44,050 bases of DNA from Thermoplasmatales archaeon UBA447. Its GTDB lineage: Archaea > Thermoplasmatota > Thermoplasmata > Thermoplasmatales > Thermoplasmataceae. Position 1 is the stretch's first letter; each line of letters begins with the position of its first letter. Location: assembly GCA_002503205.1 (NCBI GenBank), contig DARE01000070.1:1-44050 (forward strand), written 5' to 3'. The notes beneath the pieces are model-generated. The model worked only from the letters and a program-made list of their open reading frames with translations, did no database searches and was not told where the DNA came from. Of the stretch, positions 15,182-23,611 are shown in pieces. The translations under genes were made by a program, and so were the position numbers.

Positions 15182-15938
15182 GAGAATGAGATTCTCTGAT
15201 TCATTTCCTTTTATCCGTGAACTTAAGAATGAAGTGGAAAGCTTTTCTGAAGGTCTTGTTGTTCTGCCTGAAAAATGGCTGAAGGACATTTTTACAGTTG
15301 GTTCTGAAAACTATAAAAGATTTTATGAGGAAATGAAAGCAATAAGTGCATCCTTCAAAGGCGTTTTTGTTCCGGGCAGTATCTCCCTGTCTGAAGAAGG
15401 TGGAACCCTTAATAGATCAATTGCTTTTTCCGAAGGCAGTGAAATCGGATACCAGGACAAGATATCTCTCTACAGAGTGGAAAAGGAAACTTATAAGCCA
15501 GGGAATAGCGTGAATACATTTTCATCCAGAGGAATTAAATTCGGCATTCCTGTATGCTATGACCTGGATTTCCCATACTTCGCAAAGGTTCTTGTAGGGA
15601 GTGGTGCGGTACTCATGTTAAATCCATCCCTGATCGGCCGTAAGTTCACGCGCATGTGGCATATATATGTACGTGGACGTTCACTGGAAAACAGGATTCC
15701 CGTGGTATCGGTCAATTCCTCAGATGACCCATTTGGGGGAAATTCAATTATCACAGGAATGAGAGATGAGGGAGATGGCATTATTCTTGAGGAGAATGTC
15801 GCAAGCAGCGAAATATTCTTCCATGCCGAGATAGAGATTGAGCACATTGCGAAGCTTGCCAGGGCAAGATTCCATGAGGATCCAGGAGCATATTCCTTAA
15901 GAGCTGAGGAGCAAGGATACAAAGTCCCGGATCTCTGA
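15156..15938 (+). CDS. Nitrilase-superfamily amidohydrolase
   Basis: The 260-residue protein has the Glu-Lys-Cys triad of the carbon-nitrogen hydrolase family: Glu39 in VVLPEKW, Lys102 in QDKISLY and Cys134 in PVCYDLDFP. An RGRSLENRIPVVSVN helix and strand follow, as is usual. The family includes omega-amidases and N-carbamoyl amidases; the substrate cannot be told. The TTG at 15156 is the first start and ATG 15165 the likelier one (MAVQSKR). Either overlaps the coaBC 3' end, so the gene belongs to the same transcript. Its 3' end overlaps the convergent hydrolase gene by 42 bases. Confidence 0.88.
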   Translation: MKVMAVQSKRMRFSDSFPFIRELKNEVESFSEGLVVLPEKWLKDIFTVGSENYKRFYEEMKAISASFKGVFVPGSISLSEEGGTLNRSIAFSEGSEIGYQDKISLYRVEKETYKPGNSVNTFSSRGIKFGIPVCYDLDFPYFAKVLVGSGAVLMLNPSLIGRKFTRMWHIYVRGRSLENRIPVVSVNSSDDPFGGNSIITGMRDEGDGIILEENVASSEIFFHAEIEIEHIAKLARARFHEDPGAYSLRAEEQGYKVPDL

Positions 15939-16622
15939 AGCCACCTCTTCCGGATTCGTGTAATGCGGAGTATGCCCGGCTCCCCCTATGATCCGGAACC
16001 TGCTTCCTCCTATCATGGAATGAAGAAATTTTCCGTTTTCAAGGGGAATTATCCTATCATTTTCGCCCCATATTATGCTTACAGGAATGGAGATTGATTT
16101 CCATTCTTTCTCTGATATTTTGCCCACACCAAGTGAGTTTATCCTCAATATTTCCCCCAGAATTGCTGGATCGTTATGGGGATAGTTAGACATGACCCTA
16201 TCAAGAAATGCTTTTACCCTTTCCGGAGAATCCTCCCCCAAGGTTTGATTTGAACCAGCACTATCAATAAGAATCAATGCCCTGGTTCTGCCACAGTCAA
16301 GTGCATATCGTGCTGCAATCCAGCCGCCATATGAGTTTCCGACAAGTATCTTCTCTTCTTCTGGAAAATCTGACAGGAAGCCATCAAGAGCCCTTACCTG
16401 CTCATGAATATCCCAGGAGGGGAGATTTCTTGTACTGTTCCCGTGGCCAGGTAAATCGATCATGACGATTCCGTATCCGGCATCGAGAGCTCGCGCAAGC
16501 CGCAACCAGTTGTTTGCCCGACCTCCAAGGCCATGCAGAAAGAATAGTCTTGGGTTACCCTGAATCTCTATATATGATACTGTTCCAAATTCCGTCTCTT
16601 TCTTCTTTCTTTCAGCATTCAT
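15897..16622 (-). CDS. Alpha/beta hydrolase
   Basis: These 241 residues form a compact alpha/beta hydrolase: oxyanion-hole HGLGGRANNW, the MIDLPGHGNS turn, nucleophile elbow GNSYGG (Ser97), acid in WGENDRIIP (about 190) and His in GGAGHTPHY (about 217). This is the pattern of carboxylesterases, lactonases and MhpC-like C-C hydrolases. There is no signal peptide. Its ATG overlaps the stop of the MFS transporter upstream (ATGA), so the transporter and hydrolase are co-translated; the hydrolase may act on what the transporter carries (inference). Confidence 0.88.
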   Translation of the reverse strand: MNAERKKKETEFGTVSYIEIQGNPRLFFLHGLGGRANNWLRLARALDAGYGIVMIDLPGHGNSTRNLPSWDIHEQVRALDGFLSDFPEEEKILVGNSYGGWIAARYALDCGRTRALILIDSAGSNQTLGEDSPERVKAFLDRVMSNYPHNDPAILGEILRINSLGVGKISEKEWKSISIPVSIIWGENDRIIPLENGKFLHSMIGGSRFRIIGGAGHTPHYTNPEEVASEIRDFVSLLLSS

Positions 16623-17755
16623 GATCCTGAAGGTCCTCCTTTGTCGATCCTTTTCCCATTCCTTGAGGAATATCCTGAAAATATGATAAAAATTAATACT
16701 GCCAAAACCCCGAATATATCAACTGTTAGCCAGACAAATATTCCGTTCTTCAGGAATGCAGATATGAGGAAAGCGCCTATTGAGGGCCCCAGGGCCCTCC
16801 CAGTTGAATTTGTCATTCCAAGGAAACCCATGAATCTGGCCACCTTGTCCTCTGGGGCAATCTTGGATACAACGGAATTCATCACAGGTGAGGTCATATT
16901 CTCTCCTACAGTTATAATTGCCATTGATACCATTAGTCCATAAAGGTTCCCAGCAAATGCCACAGACAGGTAACCGAGGCTGTAAAATACAGTGCCAAGT
17001 ACCATAGGTACCATATCAGAGAATCGCTTCAGTGCATTGGTTATCGGATACTGACCAATAACAACCAGTGCTCCGTTCACGGCATAAATGTATCCAATGG
17101 AGGAACTCGGTATATTCATAAAAATTCCAGCATAGAGCGGAAGAGTAACAGAAAATTGAGACGCCACCATTGTAAGAAAGAATGTCCCGAAACTGAAAAG
17201 AAGAAGGAATCTGTCAAATGCAAGTATTCCAAACTTCCTCTTCTCCCTGACTTCCCTGTATCCCTTTGATCTTATCCTGCCTCTTATGAAAACAGCAACA
17301 ATGACTCCCTGCAGTATGCTGCAGGCAGAGACAAGAATGAATATCCAGTGAATACCGTAAACTATTATTATGGAACCTGCTAGGGGGCCAACAGCCCATC
17401 CAAGATTTGCCAGTATTCTATAAACAACGAATCCATTAACACGTTCCTTCTCGTCTGTGACATCTGAGACAAGAGCAGATGCAGATGGAAAGACAAAAGC
17501 ACCACCCATTGATGTAAGGATGAAAAGTATCACTACAGGGACAACAAGTGTTTTGTCCTGGATTATGAAAGACATGGATGAAAAAAGCAGAAAACTGATA
17601 GCGGATCCGAGTATGAGTGTATTCCTCCTTCCAATGAAGTCCGCAAGCCCGCCCCCAATAAGGCTAAAGACTATTGATACAACAGATCCCAGAGTGAAAA
17701 TAATTCCCACTACAGATATTGGAATGCCCAGGACCTCCTCAAAATACAAGGCCAT
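16619..17755 (-). CDS. MFS transporter
   Basis: This is a major facilitator with the loop-2 motif GGLADFIGRRNTL and about eleven visible membrane segments from the ATG at 17755. The frame is open further upstream to 17935 and encodes an obvious first membrane helix (LWAISIASLVRSFGFAATWPFM), so the true start must be before 17755. No ATG, GTG or TTG occurs there; CTG 17851, giving xSDRFLLSNRKLW, is the best candidate, and ATT 17878 another. The coordinates given use the first canonical codon and therefore miss helix 1. The substrate is unknown; drug or sugar efflux-type MFS proteins have this length. It is translationally coupled to the hydrolase gene. Confidence 0.85.
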   Translation of the reverse strand: MALYFEEVLGIPISVVGIIFTLGSVVSIVFSLIGGGLADFIGRRNTLILGSAISFLLFSSMSFIIQDKTLVVPVVILFILTSMGGAFVFPSASALVSDVTDEKERVNGFVVYRILANLGWAVGPLAGSIIIVYGIHWIFILVSACSILQGVIVAVFIRGRIRSKGYREVREKRKFGILAFDRFLLLFSFGTFFLTMVASQFSVTLPLYAGIFMNIPSSSIGYIYAVNGALVVIGQYPITNALKRFSDMVPMVLGTVFYSLGYLSVAFAGNLYGLMVSMAIITVGENMTSPVMNSVVSKIAPEDKVARFMGFLGMTNSTGRALGPSIGAFLISAFLKNGIFVWLTVDIFGVLAVLIFIIFSGYSSRNGKRIDKGGPSGS

Positions 17756-17918
17756 GAATGGCCAGGTCGCTGCAAAACCAAATGATCTTACTAATGACGC
17801 TATGCTTATTGCCCAGAGTTTTCGGTTGGACAGTAAAAAACGATCACTCAGTTTTAATTCTGACGTACCGGGCTTAATACATGGAAATATAATAAAATAG
17901 GGTTTTTCCAGGGAATGA

Positions 17919-18266
17919 TTACAGGTACAGTCCCTTTATTGAGGCTTTTCCAGAAAGCCCAATCTTTAGAAGCACATTCTGCCTGTTTTTATCTATACTA
18001 TCATATATTGCAGGTTCAATTATGATGTAGAATCCATTTCCAGCAATTATTCTGTAATCCTCTGGAACCAAATCAGATGCAACGACATGAAAAGAGGTCA
18101 ACATTGTGCATAATTCATCATTGCATGGTCCCGGTTGGTCAGAGTGAAAAATTTGAATGTAAAAATGACCTCTGAGAAAACGGGAGAGGTCTCCCCTGAA
18201 TTCTATTGTTCCTTTTCCTACAGGTATCCTTGTTGAGTCTGCCATTTCAATGGTTAAACTTATCAC
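17919..18266 (-). CDS. Conserved-looking hypothetical protein
   Basis: The 115 residues show no family I recognise. The sequence is soluble, with alternating strand-like segments (GTIEFRGDLSRFLRGHFYIQIF, RIIAGNGFYIIIEP, NVLLKIGLSGKASIKGLYL) and two cysteines close together (PCNDELC). The frame opens at 18266, inside the pyrophosphatase gene, but ATG 18245 (MADSTRIPV) just after that gene's stop is the likelier start. It is probably co-transcribed with pyrophosphatase. Confidence 0.6.
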   Translation of the reverse strand: MISLTIEMADSTRIPVGKGTIEFRGDLSRFLRGHFYIQIFHSDQPGPCNDELCTMLTSFHVVASDLVPEDYRIIAGNGFYIIIEPAIYDSIDKNRQNVLLKIGLSGKASIKGLYL

Positions 18267-18789
18267 TGTAAGACTTCAATGACCTGCTTATCTCCTCTTC
18301 AGCAAAGGCTTGCCCCTCCCAGCCAGAAACCTCAGTCTTCTTCTTTTCCAGTATTTTGTAGGTCTGGAAGAAATTTGAGATTTCGTCCAGCAGGTGCTCA
18401 GGTACATCTTTCAAAGATTTTACATGTTTGAAATTTGGATCCTTTGTGGCAACAGCCAGTATCTTATTGTCCTTGTCACCCTGGTCAATCATTTTCATAA
18501 CACCGATTGGTCTGGCTTCCATAACGATTCCGGGAAAGGTTGGAATGCTTGTTAGAACCATAACATCAATAGGGTCTCCGTCATCGTAGAGTGTTTGAGG
18601 TATTGCCCCGTATTCCACCGGATATACAACTGATGAATGAAGAACCCTGTCAAGGACTATTCCCGGAAATTGTTTTGACATTTCAAACTTATTTTTGCTG
18701 CCTCTGGGGGTCTCGATTATAACGTTAAATGACTGGGGTACATCTTCGCCAGGACTTACTGTGTGCCAGAAACTGCTATTTTTTTCCAT
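18247..18789 (-). CDS. ppa: Inorganic pyrophosphatase (family I)
   Basis: This is a soluble family I pyrophosphatase that hydrolyses PPi to two phosphates and pulls biosynthetic reactions forward. It has the signature DDGDPIDVMVL, preceded by YPVEYGAIPQT, and later DQGDKDNKILAV and the FQTYKILEKKK segment, as in the family. ATG 18789 (MEKNSSFWHTV) gives the normal length of about 180. The frame extends upstream to 18888, but that extension (SFRYKSPTASVIW) looks like promoter DNA shared with the divergent kinase gene. Downstream it overlaps or abuts a small hypothetical gene. Confidence 0.95.
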   Translation of the reverse strand: MEKNSSFWHTVSPGEDVPQSFNVIIETPRGSKNKFEMSKQFPGIVLDRVLHSSVVYPVEYGAIPQTLYDDGDPIDVMVLTSIPTFPGIVMEARPIGVMKMIDQGDKDNKILAVATKDPNFKHVKSLKDVPEHLLDEISNFFQTYKILEKKKTEVSGWEGQAFAEEEISRSLKSYSDKFNH

Positions 18790-18891
18790 ATGTTCAGATT
18801 CCTTATCACTATAAAATAGTTGCCAGATTACACTGGCAGTTGGAGACTTGTACCTAAACGAATAATAAAAACGATACGTTATATGCATTGC

Positions 18892-19887
18892 ATGGACAGA
18901 ATCATTTCCTATAGCCCTTTCCGTATCAGTTTCGGTGGTGGCGGTACTGACATCAATCCATTCTGCGACAGATTCGGCTCAGCAGTTCTCAATGCAACAA
19001 TAGACAGGGGCGTCACAGTAACATATACAAGGGATGCCTATGAACTGGAGATATCGTCCAGGGACTTTTTGAAGAGTTTCCTGGTTTCCAGCTCCGATGA
19101 CAGGGGTGTCCTTAACGGCATACTTGAACTTTTCAGGAATAGCGGTATTGACAGGGGGAGGCTGGCAATAAACAGCGGAGTCCCGCCAGGTTCCGGGCTG
19201 GGCTCATCCAGCGCCCTTATCAATGCACTTCTGCTTATCCTTAAGGCAGAGGCTGGGAAAAAATATGATCCATATTCACTGGCAAAGGAGGCTTATGAAC
19301 TGGAAAGCAATTACTTTGGAATAACGCTGGGAAAGCAGGATCCATACGCAATTTCCATAGGCGGACTAAAACTGATGCAGTTTCAGAAAGAATCTGTATC
19401 CTGCAGAATGCTGGATCACGATTCCGGTAAGATAAAGGATCTTGAAAGGCGCATCCTTCTGGTTTACACTGGAAACACCAGAGAGAGCTCAAATGTTCTC
19501 AGAAGCCAGGTGGAACTCTCTGCAAAGTTAGAAAATCCAGTCAACAGGACTCTGGAGAATATCAAGGATACGGCAATGAAAATGGCAGATGCACTTGATT
19601 CAGGGGACCTAAACAGATTCTCAACACTGATAAATGAAGGCTGGGAATTGAAGAAAAAGGTCAACCCTGAAGTCTCCAATGAAAAAATTGAAAATATAAT
19701 AGGTAAGGCAATGGCGAATGGTGCCGATGCCGCAAGGCTAATGGGTGGTGGCAAAGAGGGATTTGTACTTCTTGTAGCGAAACCTGGAAAGGTGGAACTG
19801 CTTCAAAAGTCGATGATGCAACTTTCAGAATTTACTATAAGAATCTCCTTCGATGAAAAGGGTACTCGGTTAATTCAAGATTTCTGA
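18892..19887 (+). CDS. GHMP-family small-molecule kinase
   Basis: The 331-residue protein has the GHMP kinase pattern: SPFRISFGGGGTD at the start (as in heptose-7-phosphate kinase HddA and relatives), the ATP loop SGVPPGSGLGSSSAL (about 95-109), and the C-terminal glycine motif ARLMGGGKEGFVL. Substrate choices include sugar phosphates. In Thermoplasmatales, GHMP proteins also carry out the unusual mevalonate-3-phosphate route, so a role in isoprenoid synthesis cannot be excluded. ATG 18892 is chosen because it starts directly at the family N-terminus and lies just after an AT-rich promoter-like stretch; the frame opens at 18820. It is divergent from ppa and overlaps the Nudix gene end by 13 bases. 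Confidence 0.85.
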   Translation: MDRIISYSPFRISFGGGGTDINPFCDRFGSAVLNATIDRGVTVTYTRDAYELEISSRDFLKSFLVSSSDDRGVLNGILELFRNSGIDRGRLAINSGVPPGSGLGSSSALINALLLILKAEAGKKYDPYSLAKEAYELESNYFGITLGKQDPYAISIGGLKLMQFQKESVSCRMLDHDSGKIKDLERRILLVYTGNTRESSNVLRSQVELSAKLENPVNRTLENIKDTAMKMADALDSGDLNRFSTLINEGWELKKKVNPEVSNEKIENIIGKAMANGADAARLMGGGKEGFVLLVAKPGKVELLQKSMMQLSEFTIRISFDEKGTRLIQDF

Positions 19888-20342
19888 TTCCTGAGATTAA
19901 GATAAGATAGAAGTATCCTGTAGGTGAGACCCCACACTATCCAGCCACTGAAGTTAAAGGCTGGAAAACCATTATCCGGGTTTGTAATCTCACTTCTGGA
20001 ACCCAGGGAGCAAATTCTAGCCTCAGCAACCTCATCTCCTGGAACAAGACCTCCTATCTCTGATACATGAATAACAAAAGGATGAACAGTCAGCCCGGGT
20101 CTGCTCACTGGATGGGACAAGGGCAGACGACCGGAAATGTCTTCTTTCTGAAACCTGAGGCCTACCTCTTCCATTACCTCCCGGACAACGGCATCCTCAG
20201 GAGATTCGTTTGGTTTGATCATGCCCCCTGGAAGAGCATAGTTACCTGACCATGGATCCCCGGCACGTTGAGCCCTTTTTATTAGAACAAAGTTGTCGCC
20301 ACTTAAAATGAGTGCGACAGAGGCCCCTCGTTGTACCACCAT
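19875..20342 (-). CDS. Nudix hydrolase
   Basis: The 155-residue protein contains a complete Nudix box: a Gly, five residues, Glu, seven residues, then REVMEEVGL (about residues 40-62), which binds Mg and cleaves nucleoside diphosphate linkages. ALPGGMIKPNESP opens the box. Substrates may be ADP-ribose, NADH or oxidised nucleotides; the remaining sequence does not decide. It begins one base after the stop of the DUF1805 gene, so the two form an operon. Confidence 0.9.
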   Translation of the reverse strand: MVVQRGASVALILSGDNFVLIKRAQRAGDPWSGNYALPGGMIKPNESPEDAVVREVMEEVGLRFQKEDISGRLPLSHPVSRPGLTVHPFVIHVSEIGGLVPGDEVAEARICSLGSRSEITNPDNGFPAFNFSGWIVWGLTYRILLSYLNLRNQKS

Positions 20343-20343
20343 A

Positions 20344-20634
20344 TCAGTTCAGAAACTGCAGCACTTCGGATACGGGCATACCCTTTTCGATTCCAAGTTC
20401 AGTTGCTTTGGAGGATGCAATAGCCACGCTTGAATTCAGGAGATCATCAAGTGTGTTTACGCCTGAAACCCTGACAGCAATGTCCCCAACACGGTCCGTT
20501 GTTGAGATGTCGAGATATCCACACATTACGTATCCTTTTTTCCCTTTCAGGATCAGCAATGGGGCGTTCCCTAGCTGCATTCTGATAAAATCAAATTCGG
20601 CATTTCCTACGTTTACTGAACGATGCTCTATCAT
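20344..20634 (-). CDS. DUF1805 family protein
   Basis: The 96-residue protein matches DUF1805 (PF08827, YunC-like) from memory: NAPLLILKGKKGYVMCGYLDIS in the middle, then VRVSGVNTLDDLLNSSVAIASSKATELGIEKGMPV. These are small single-domain proteins found in archaea and Firmicutes; the biochemical function is not known to me. Length is normal. It is first in a two-gene unit with a Nudix hydrolase. Confidence 0.8.
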   Translation of the reverse strand: MIEHRSVNVGNAEFDFIRMQLGNAPLLILKGKKGYVMCGYLDISTTDRVGDIAVRVSGVNTLDDLLNSSVAIASSKATELGIEKGMPVSEVLQFLN

Positions 20635-20826
20635 AATTATCCATGGCAGGGTAATTTAAAAAAGTAATGTATCCGGAAAACCTTTCTTAGATGATTCCGT
20701 TCTGGTTTGCCTTAACTGATGGCTATAAGCAACCCAATATGAACGGTTATCCAAAACAGAACTTGATTATAACTTGGAGTCCATAATTTAAATAGAAAAT
20801 CTGGAGGTGGCTACATTCAAAAATTC

Positions 20827-20840
20827 AAAAAGGTTATATA
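20827..20840 (+). promoter_or_regulatory. BRE/TATA promoter of the thermosome gene
   Basis: AAAAAGG followed by TTATATA lies 30-40 bases before the first ATG of the thermosome gene. It is a textbook archaeal BRE plus TATA arrangement with a short leader. No clear heat-shock operator palindrome is visible in the 235-base gap. Confidence 0.6.
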
Positions 20841-20869
20841 GAAGTTTATTTTTACTTCCATAGATACAT

Positions 20870-22498
20870 ATGATGGGAGGACAACCAATATTCATACTGA
20901 AAGAAGGTTCAAAAAGAGAGACAGGCAAAGATGCAATGAAGAACAACATAGATGCCGCCAAGAGTATAGCAAATGCAGTCAGGTCAAGTCTTGGTCCAAG
21001 GGGAATGGACAAGATGCTGGTTGATTCTCTTGGTGATATTGTGATTACAAATGATGGAGTCACAATATTGAAGGAAATGGACGTTGAGCATCCTGCTGCC
21101 AAAATGATGGTTGAAGTCTCAAAGACACAGGATTCGTTTGTCGGAGACGGAACTACCACAGCGGTTGTAGTGGCAGGTGCGCTGCTCCAGGAGGCTGAAG
21201 CCCTCATTAACCAGAATGTCCATCCAACTGTTATCTCGTCAGGATACAGAATGGCTGCAGATGAGGCCAAGAAGATTCTGCAGAGCATTTCTAAGCCTGT
21301 AAAATTCACAGACAAGGAACTTCTGATGAAAATGGCTGGGACATCTCTCAGCAGCAAGAGCGCATCATCCAGCAAGGAAAAGCTCTCAAATATTTCTGTT
21401 GATGCAGTGGAGGCAGTCGCTGAAAAAACGGAATCGGGATACTCTGTTGATTTTGATAACATTCAGATGGTAAAGAAACAGGGCGGAGACATAGACGAGA
21501 CCCAGCTAATACAGGGTATAATAGTGGACAAGGAGAAAGTTCATCCTGGAATGCCTGACTTCGTCAAGAACGCCAAGATAGCCCTCCTCAACGCAGCCCT
21601 TGAAATCAAGAAGCCTGAGTTTGACACCAACATCAGAATAGATGACCCATCCATGATACAGAAATTCCTCTCTCAGGAGGAGTCTGTCCTTAAGGAAATG
21701 GTCACAAAGGTGAAAAAGACCGGTGCGAATGTGCTGATCACTCAGAAGGGCATTGATGACCTTGCACAGCATTACCTTGCAAAAGAGGGCATTTATGCCG
21801 TAAGGAGAGTCAAGAAGAGCGATGTGGAGAAACTGGCAAAAGCAACAGGTGCATCAATTGCATCATCCATTGACGAACTCTCCGATCAGGATCTCGGATC
21901 AGCTGAACTTGTTGAGCAGAACAAGATTGGCGATGACTACATGACCTTCGTCACCGGCTGCAAGAACCCCAAAGCTGTCAGTATACTCATAAGGGGCGGC
22001 ACCGAACACGTTGCAGATGAGATTGAGAGGTCCATTACAGATTCAATCCATGTTGTGGCTGCAGCTGTAGAGGACGGAAAATATGTCACTGGTGGAGGCT
22101 CCTCTGCTGCCGAGATGGCCCTTAAACTGAGGGAGTATGCATCAAAGATCGGCGGAAGGCAACAGCTTGCCATAGAAAAATTTGCAAATGCACTTGAGGA
22201 GATCCCGAGGGCTCTCTCCGAAAATGCTGGGCTGGATGCAATAGACATGCTCATAAAAATAAGGAATGAGCACGCAAACGGCAAAAGGACAGCAGGAGTG
22301 AATGTATACACCGGAGAGGTAAGCGACATGGAAAAACTCGGTGTAATTGAGCCAATTAGAGTTGGGCTTCAGGCTATTGATGCTGCGACTGAGGCTGCAG
22401 TTATGATCCTGAGGATTGATGACGTTATAGCCACAAAGGGATCGAAGGGAGGAGCTGGAGCACCCCCATCACCTGGAGCCGGGGCAGGAGAGGATTAA
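20870..22498 (+). CDS. thsB: Thermosome (group II chaperonin) subunit
   Basis: This 542-residue ATP-driven chaperonin subunit forms the eight-membered rings of the archaeal thermosome. It has the motifs RSSLGPRGMDKML (P-loop), ITNDGVTILKEM, VGDGTTTAVV with the catalytic Asp, and GGGSSAAEMAL in the lower equatorial domain. The start GGQPIFILKEG and the DDVIATK end resemble the Thermoplasma beta subunit; the C-terminal Gly/Pro tail (GAGAPPSPGAGAGED) is the usual flexible tail. Tandem ATG codons at 20870 and 20873 follow the promoter. A partner alpha subunit is not in this window. Confidence 0.97.
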   Translation: MMGGQPIFILKEGSKRETGKDAMKNNIDAAKSIANAVRSSLGPRGMDKMLVDSLGDIVITNDGVTILKEMDVEHPAAKMMVEVSKTQDSFVGDGTTTAVVVAGALLQEAEALINQNVHPTVISSGYRMAADEAKKILQSISKPVKFTDKELLMKMAGTSLSSKSASSSKEKLSNISVDAVEAVAEKTESGYSVDFDNIQMVKKQGGDIDETQLIQGIIVDKEKVHPGMPDFVKNAKIALLNAALEIKKPEFDTNIRIDDPSMIQKFLSQEESVLKEMVTKVKKTGANVLITQKGIDDLAQHYLAKEGIYAVRRVKKSDVEKLAKATGASIASSIDELSDQDLGSAELVEQNKIGDDYMTFVTGCKNPKAVSILIRGGTEHVADEIERSITDSIHVVAAAVEDGKYVTGGGSSAAEMALKLREYASKIGGRQQLAIEKFANALEEIPRALSENAGLDAIDMLIKIRNEHANGKRTAGVNVYTGEVSDMEKLGVIEPIRVGLQAIDAATEAAVMILRIDDVIATKGSKGGAGAPPSPGAGAGED

Positions 22499-22554
22499 AC
22501 TCTCCAAACAAATTTTTGTGAATAAGATTAAATAAAACAATATTCTACGAGATT

Positions 22555-23493
22555 GTGGAAAATACCTATTCGCAGATATACAAGAAACAGCATTATGGGC
22601 TTGTTGGCAGTCACTCAGCTGTAAAGGTTTGCCACTGGACCAAGAGTGAACTGACTGGGGGCCGCGGCTGTTATAAAGGGGATTTTTACGGCATTAACTC
22701 ACACCAGTGTGTGCAGATGACCCCCGCGCTTACTTCATGTACTGAAAATTGTTCGTTTTGCTGGAGATTTCAGGGATTTGACAGCATGAAGATAGCCGAT
22801 GAGGATGATCCTGAATTGATCCTTGAGGAATCCATAGCGGCTCACAAAAAGCTGATATCAGGCTTTAAAGGCAACCCCAAGGTTACTGAGGAAAAATGGA
22901 AAGAGGCCGAAAACCCGAAACATATTGCCATCTCCCTTACAGGAGAGCCAACACTGTATTCGAGGCTTGGAGAATTTATAGCCCTTGCCAGGAAAAGGGG
23001 CATGTCAACATTCCTAGTTACAAATGGAACCCTTCCAATGGTGCTTGAGAGGCTTGACCCGCTTCCCACACAGCTTTATGTAACAACTGCTGGACCAACA
23101 AAACAGATATTTTATGATCTCCTGAACCCATCCATCGGAAATGCCTGGGAAAATTTCAACAGGACACTGGAGCTTCTGCCATCCCTAGATACGAGGAAAG
23201 TTATCCGCCACACTCTAGTTAATGGCATAAACATGCCATATCTGGACGAATACACAAAGATGGATTCCACAGCCCAGCCTGATTTCATAGAATCAAAGGG
23301 TTACGTTCATGTAGGGCAGAGCATCCAGAGGCTTGGAATAGAGAATATGCCATCCCATGAGCAGGTTAGGGAATTCTCCATTAATCTGGCGGAACGCCTT
23401 GGTTATTCCTTCCATAAAGAGAGGGCTGACAGCAGGGTAACACTTCTCACAAGAAGAGACTCAGGCATAAGAATAGACTTCAGCAGTATCTGA
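22555..23493 (+). CDS. taw1: tRNA 4-demethylwyosine synthase TYW1
   Basis: This radical SAM enzyme forms the tricyclic 4-demethylwyosine base at position 37 of tRNA-Phe from N1-methylguanosine and pyruvate. The radical SAM cysteines are Cys62, Cys66 and Cys69 (SCTENCSFCW). The N-terminal HYGLVGSHSAVKVCHWTK with its extra Cys, the ISLTGEPTLY motif and the TKQIFYDLLNP region are typical of archaeal TYW1. The start is GTG 22555. The length of about 312 matches the archaeal form, which lacks the flavodoxin domain of the eukaryotic enzyme. Confidence 0.95.
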   Translation: MENTYSQIYKKQHYGLVGSHSAVKVCHWTKSELTGGRGCYKGDFYGINSHQCVQMTPALTSCTENCSFCWRFQGFDSMKIADEDDPELILEESIAAHKKLISGFKGNPKVTEEKWKEAENPKHIAISLTGEPTLYSRLGEFIALARKRGMSTFLVTNGTLPMVLERLDPLPTQLYVTTAGPTKQIFYDLLNPSIGNAWENFNRTLELLPSLDTRKVIRHTLVNGINMPYLDEYTKMDSTAQPDFIESKGYVHVGQSIQRLGIENMPSHEQVREFSINLAERLGYSFHKERADSRVTLLTRRDSGIRIDFSSI

Positions 23494-23611
23494 TCCTTCT
23501 TAAAAGCAGGATTTAACCAAATTACAGCTATAACTGCCGGATTCCTTTACTTGAAGGATTCAGACCCGGAAAAAGGTTATAGCGCTTGACTCCATGACAG
23601 TGTGACTTCAG

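Noticed and set aside
20788..22329. Long minus-strand frames opposite the thermosome gene
   Set aside because: They lie entirely within or over the chaperonin coding sequence, are Ser/Ala-rich as expected for antisense of such a gene, and match no family.
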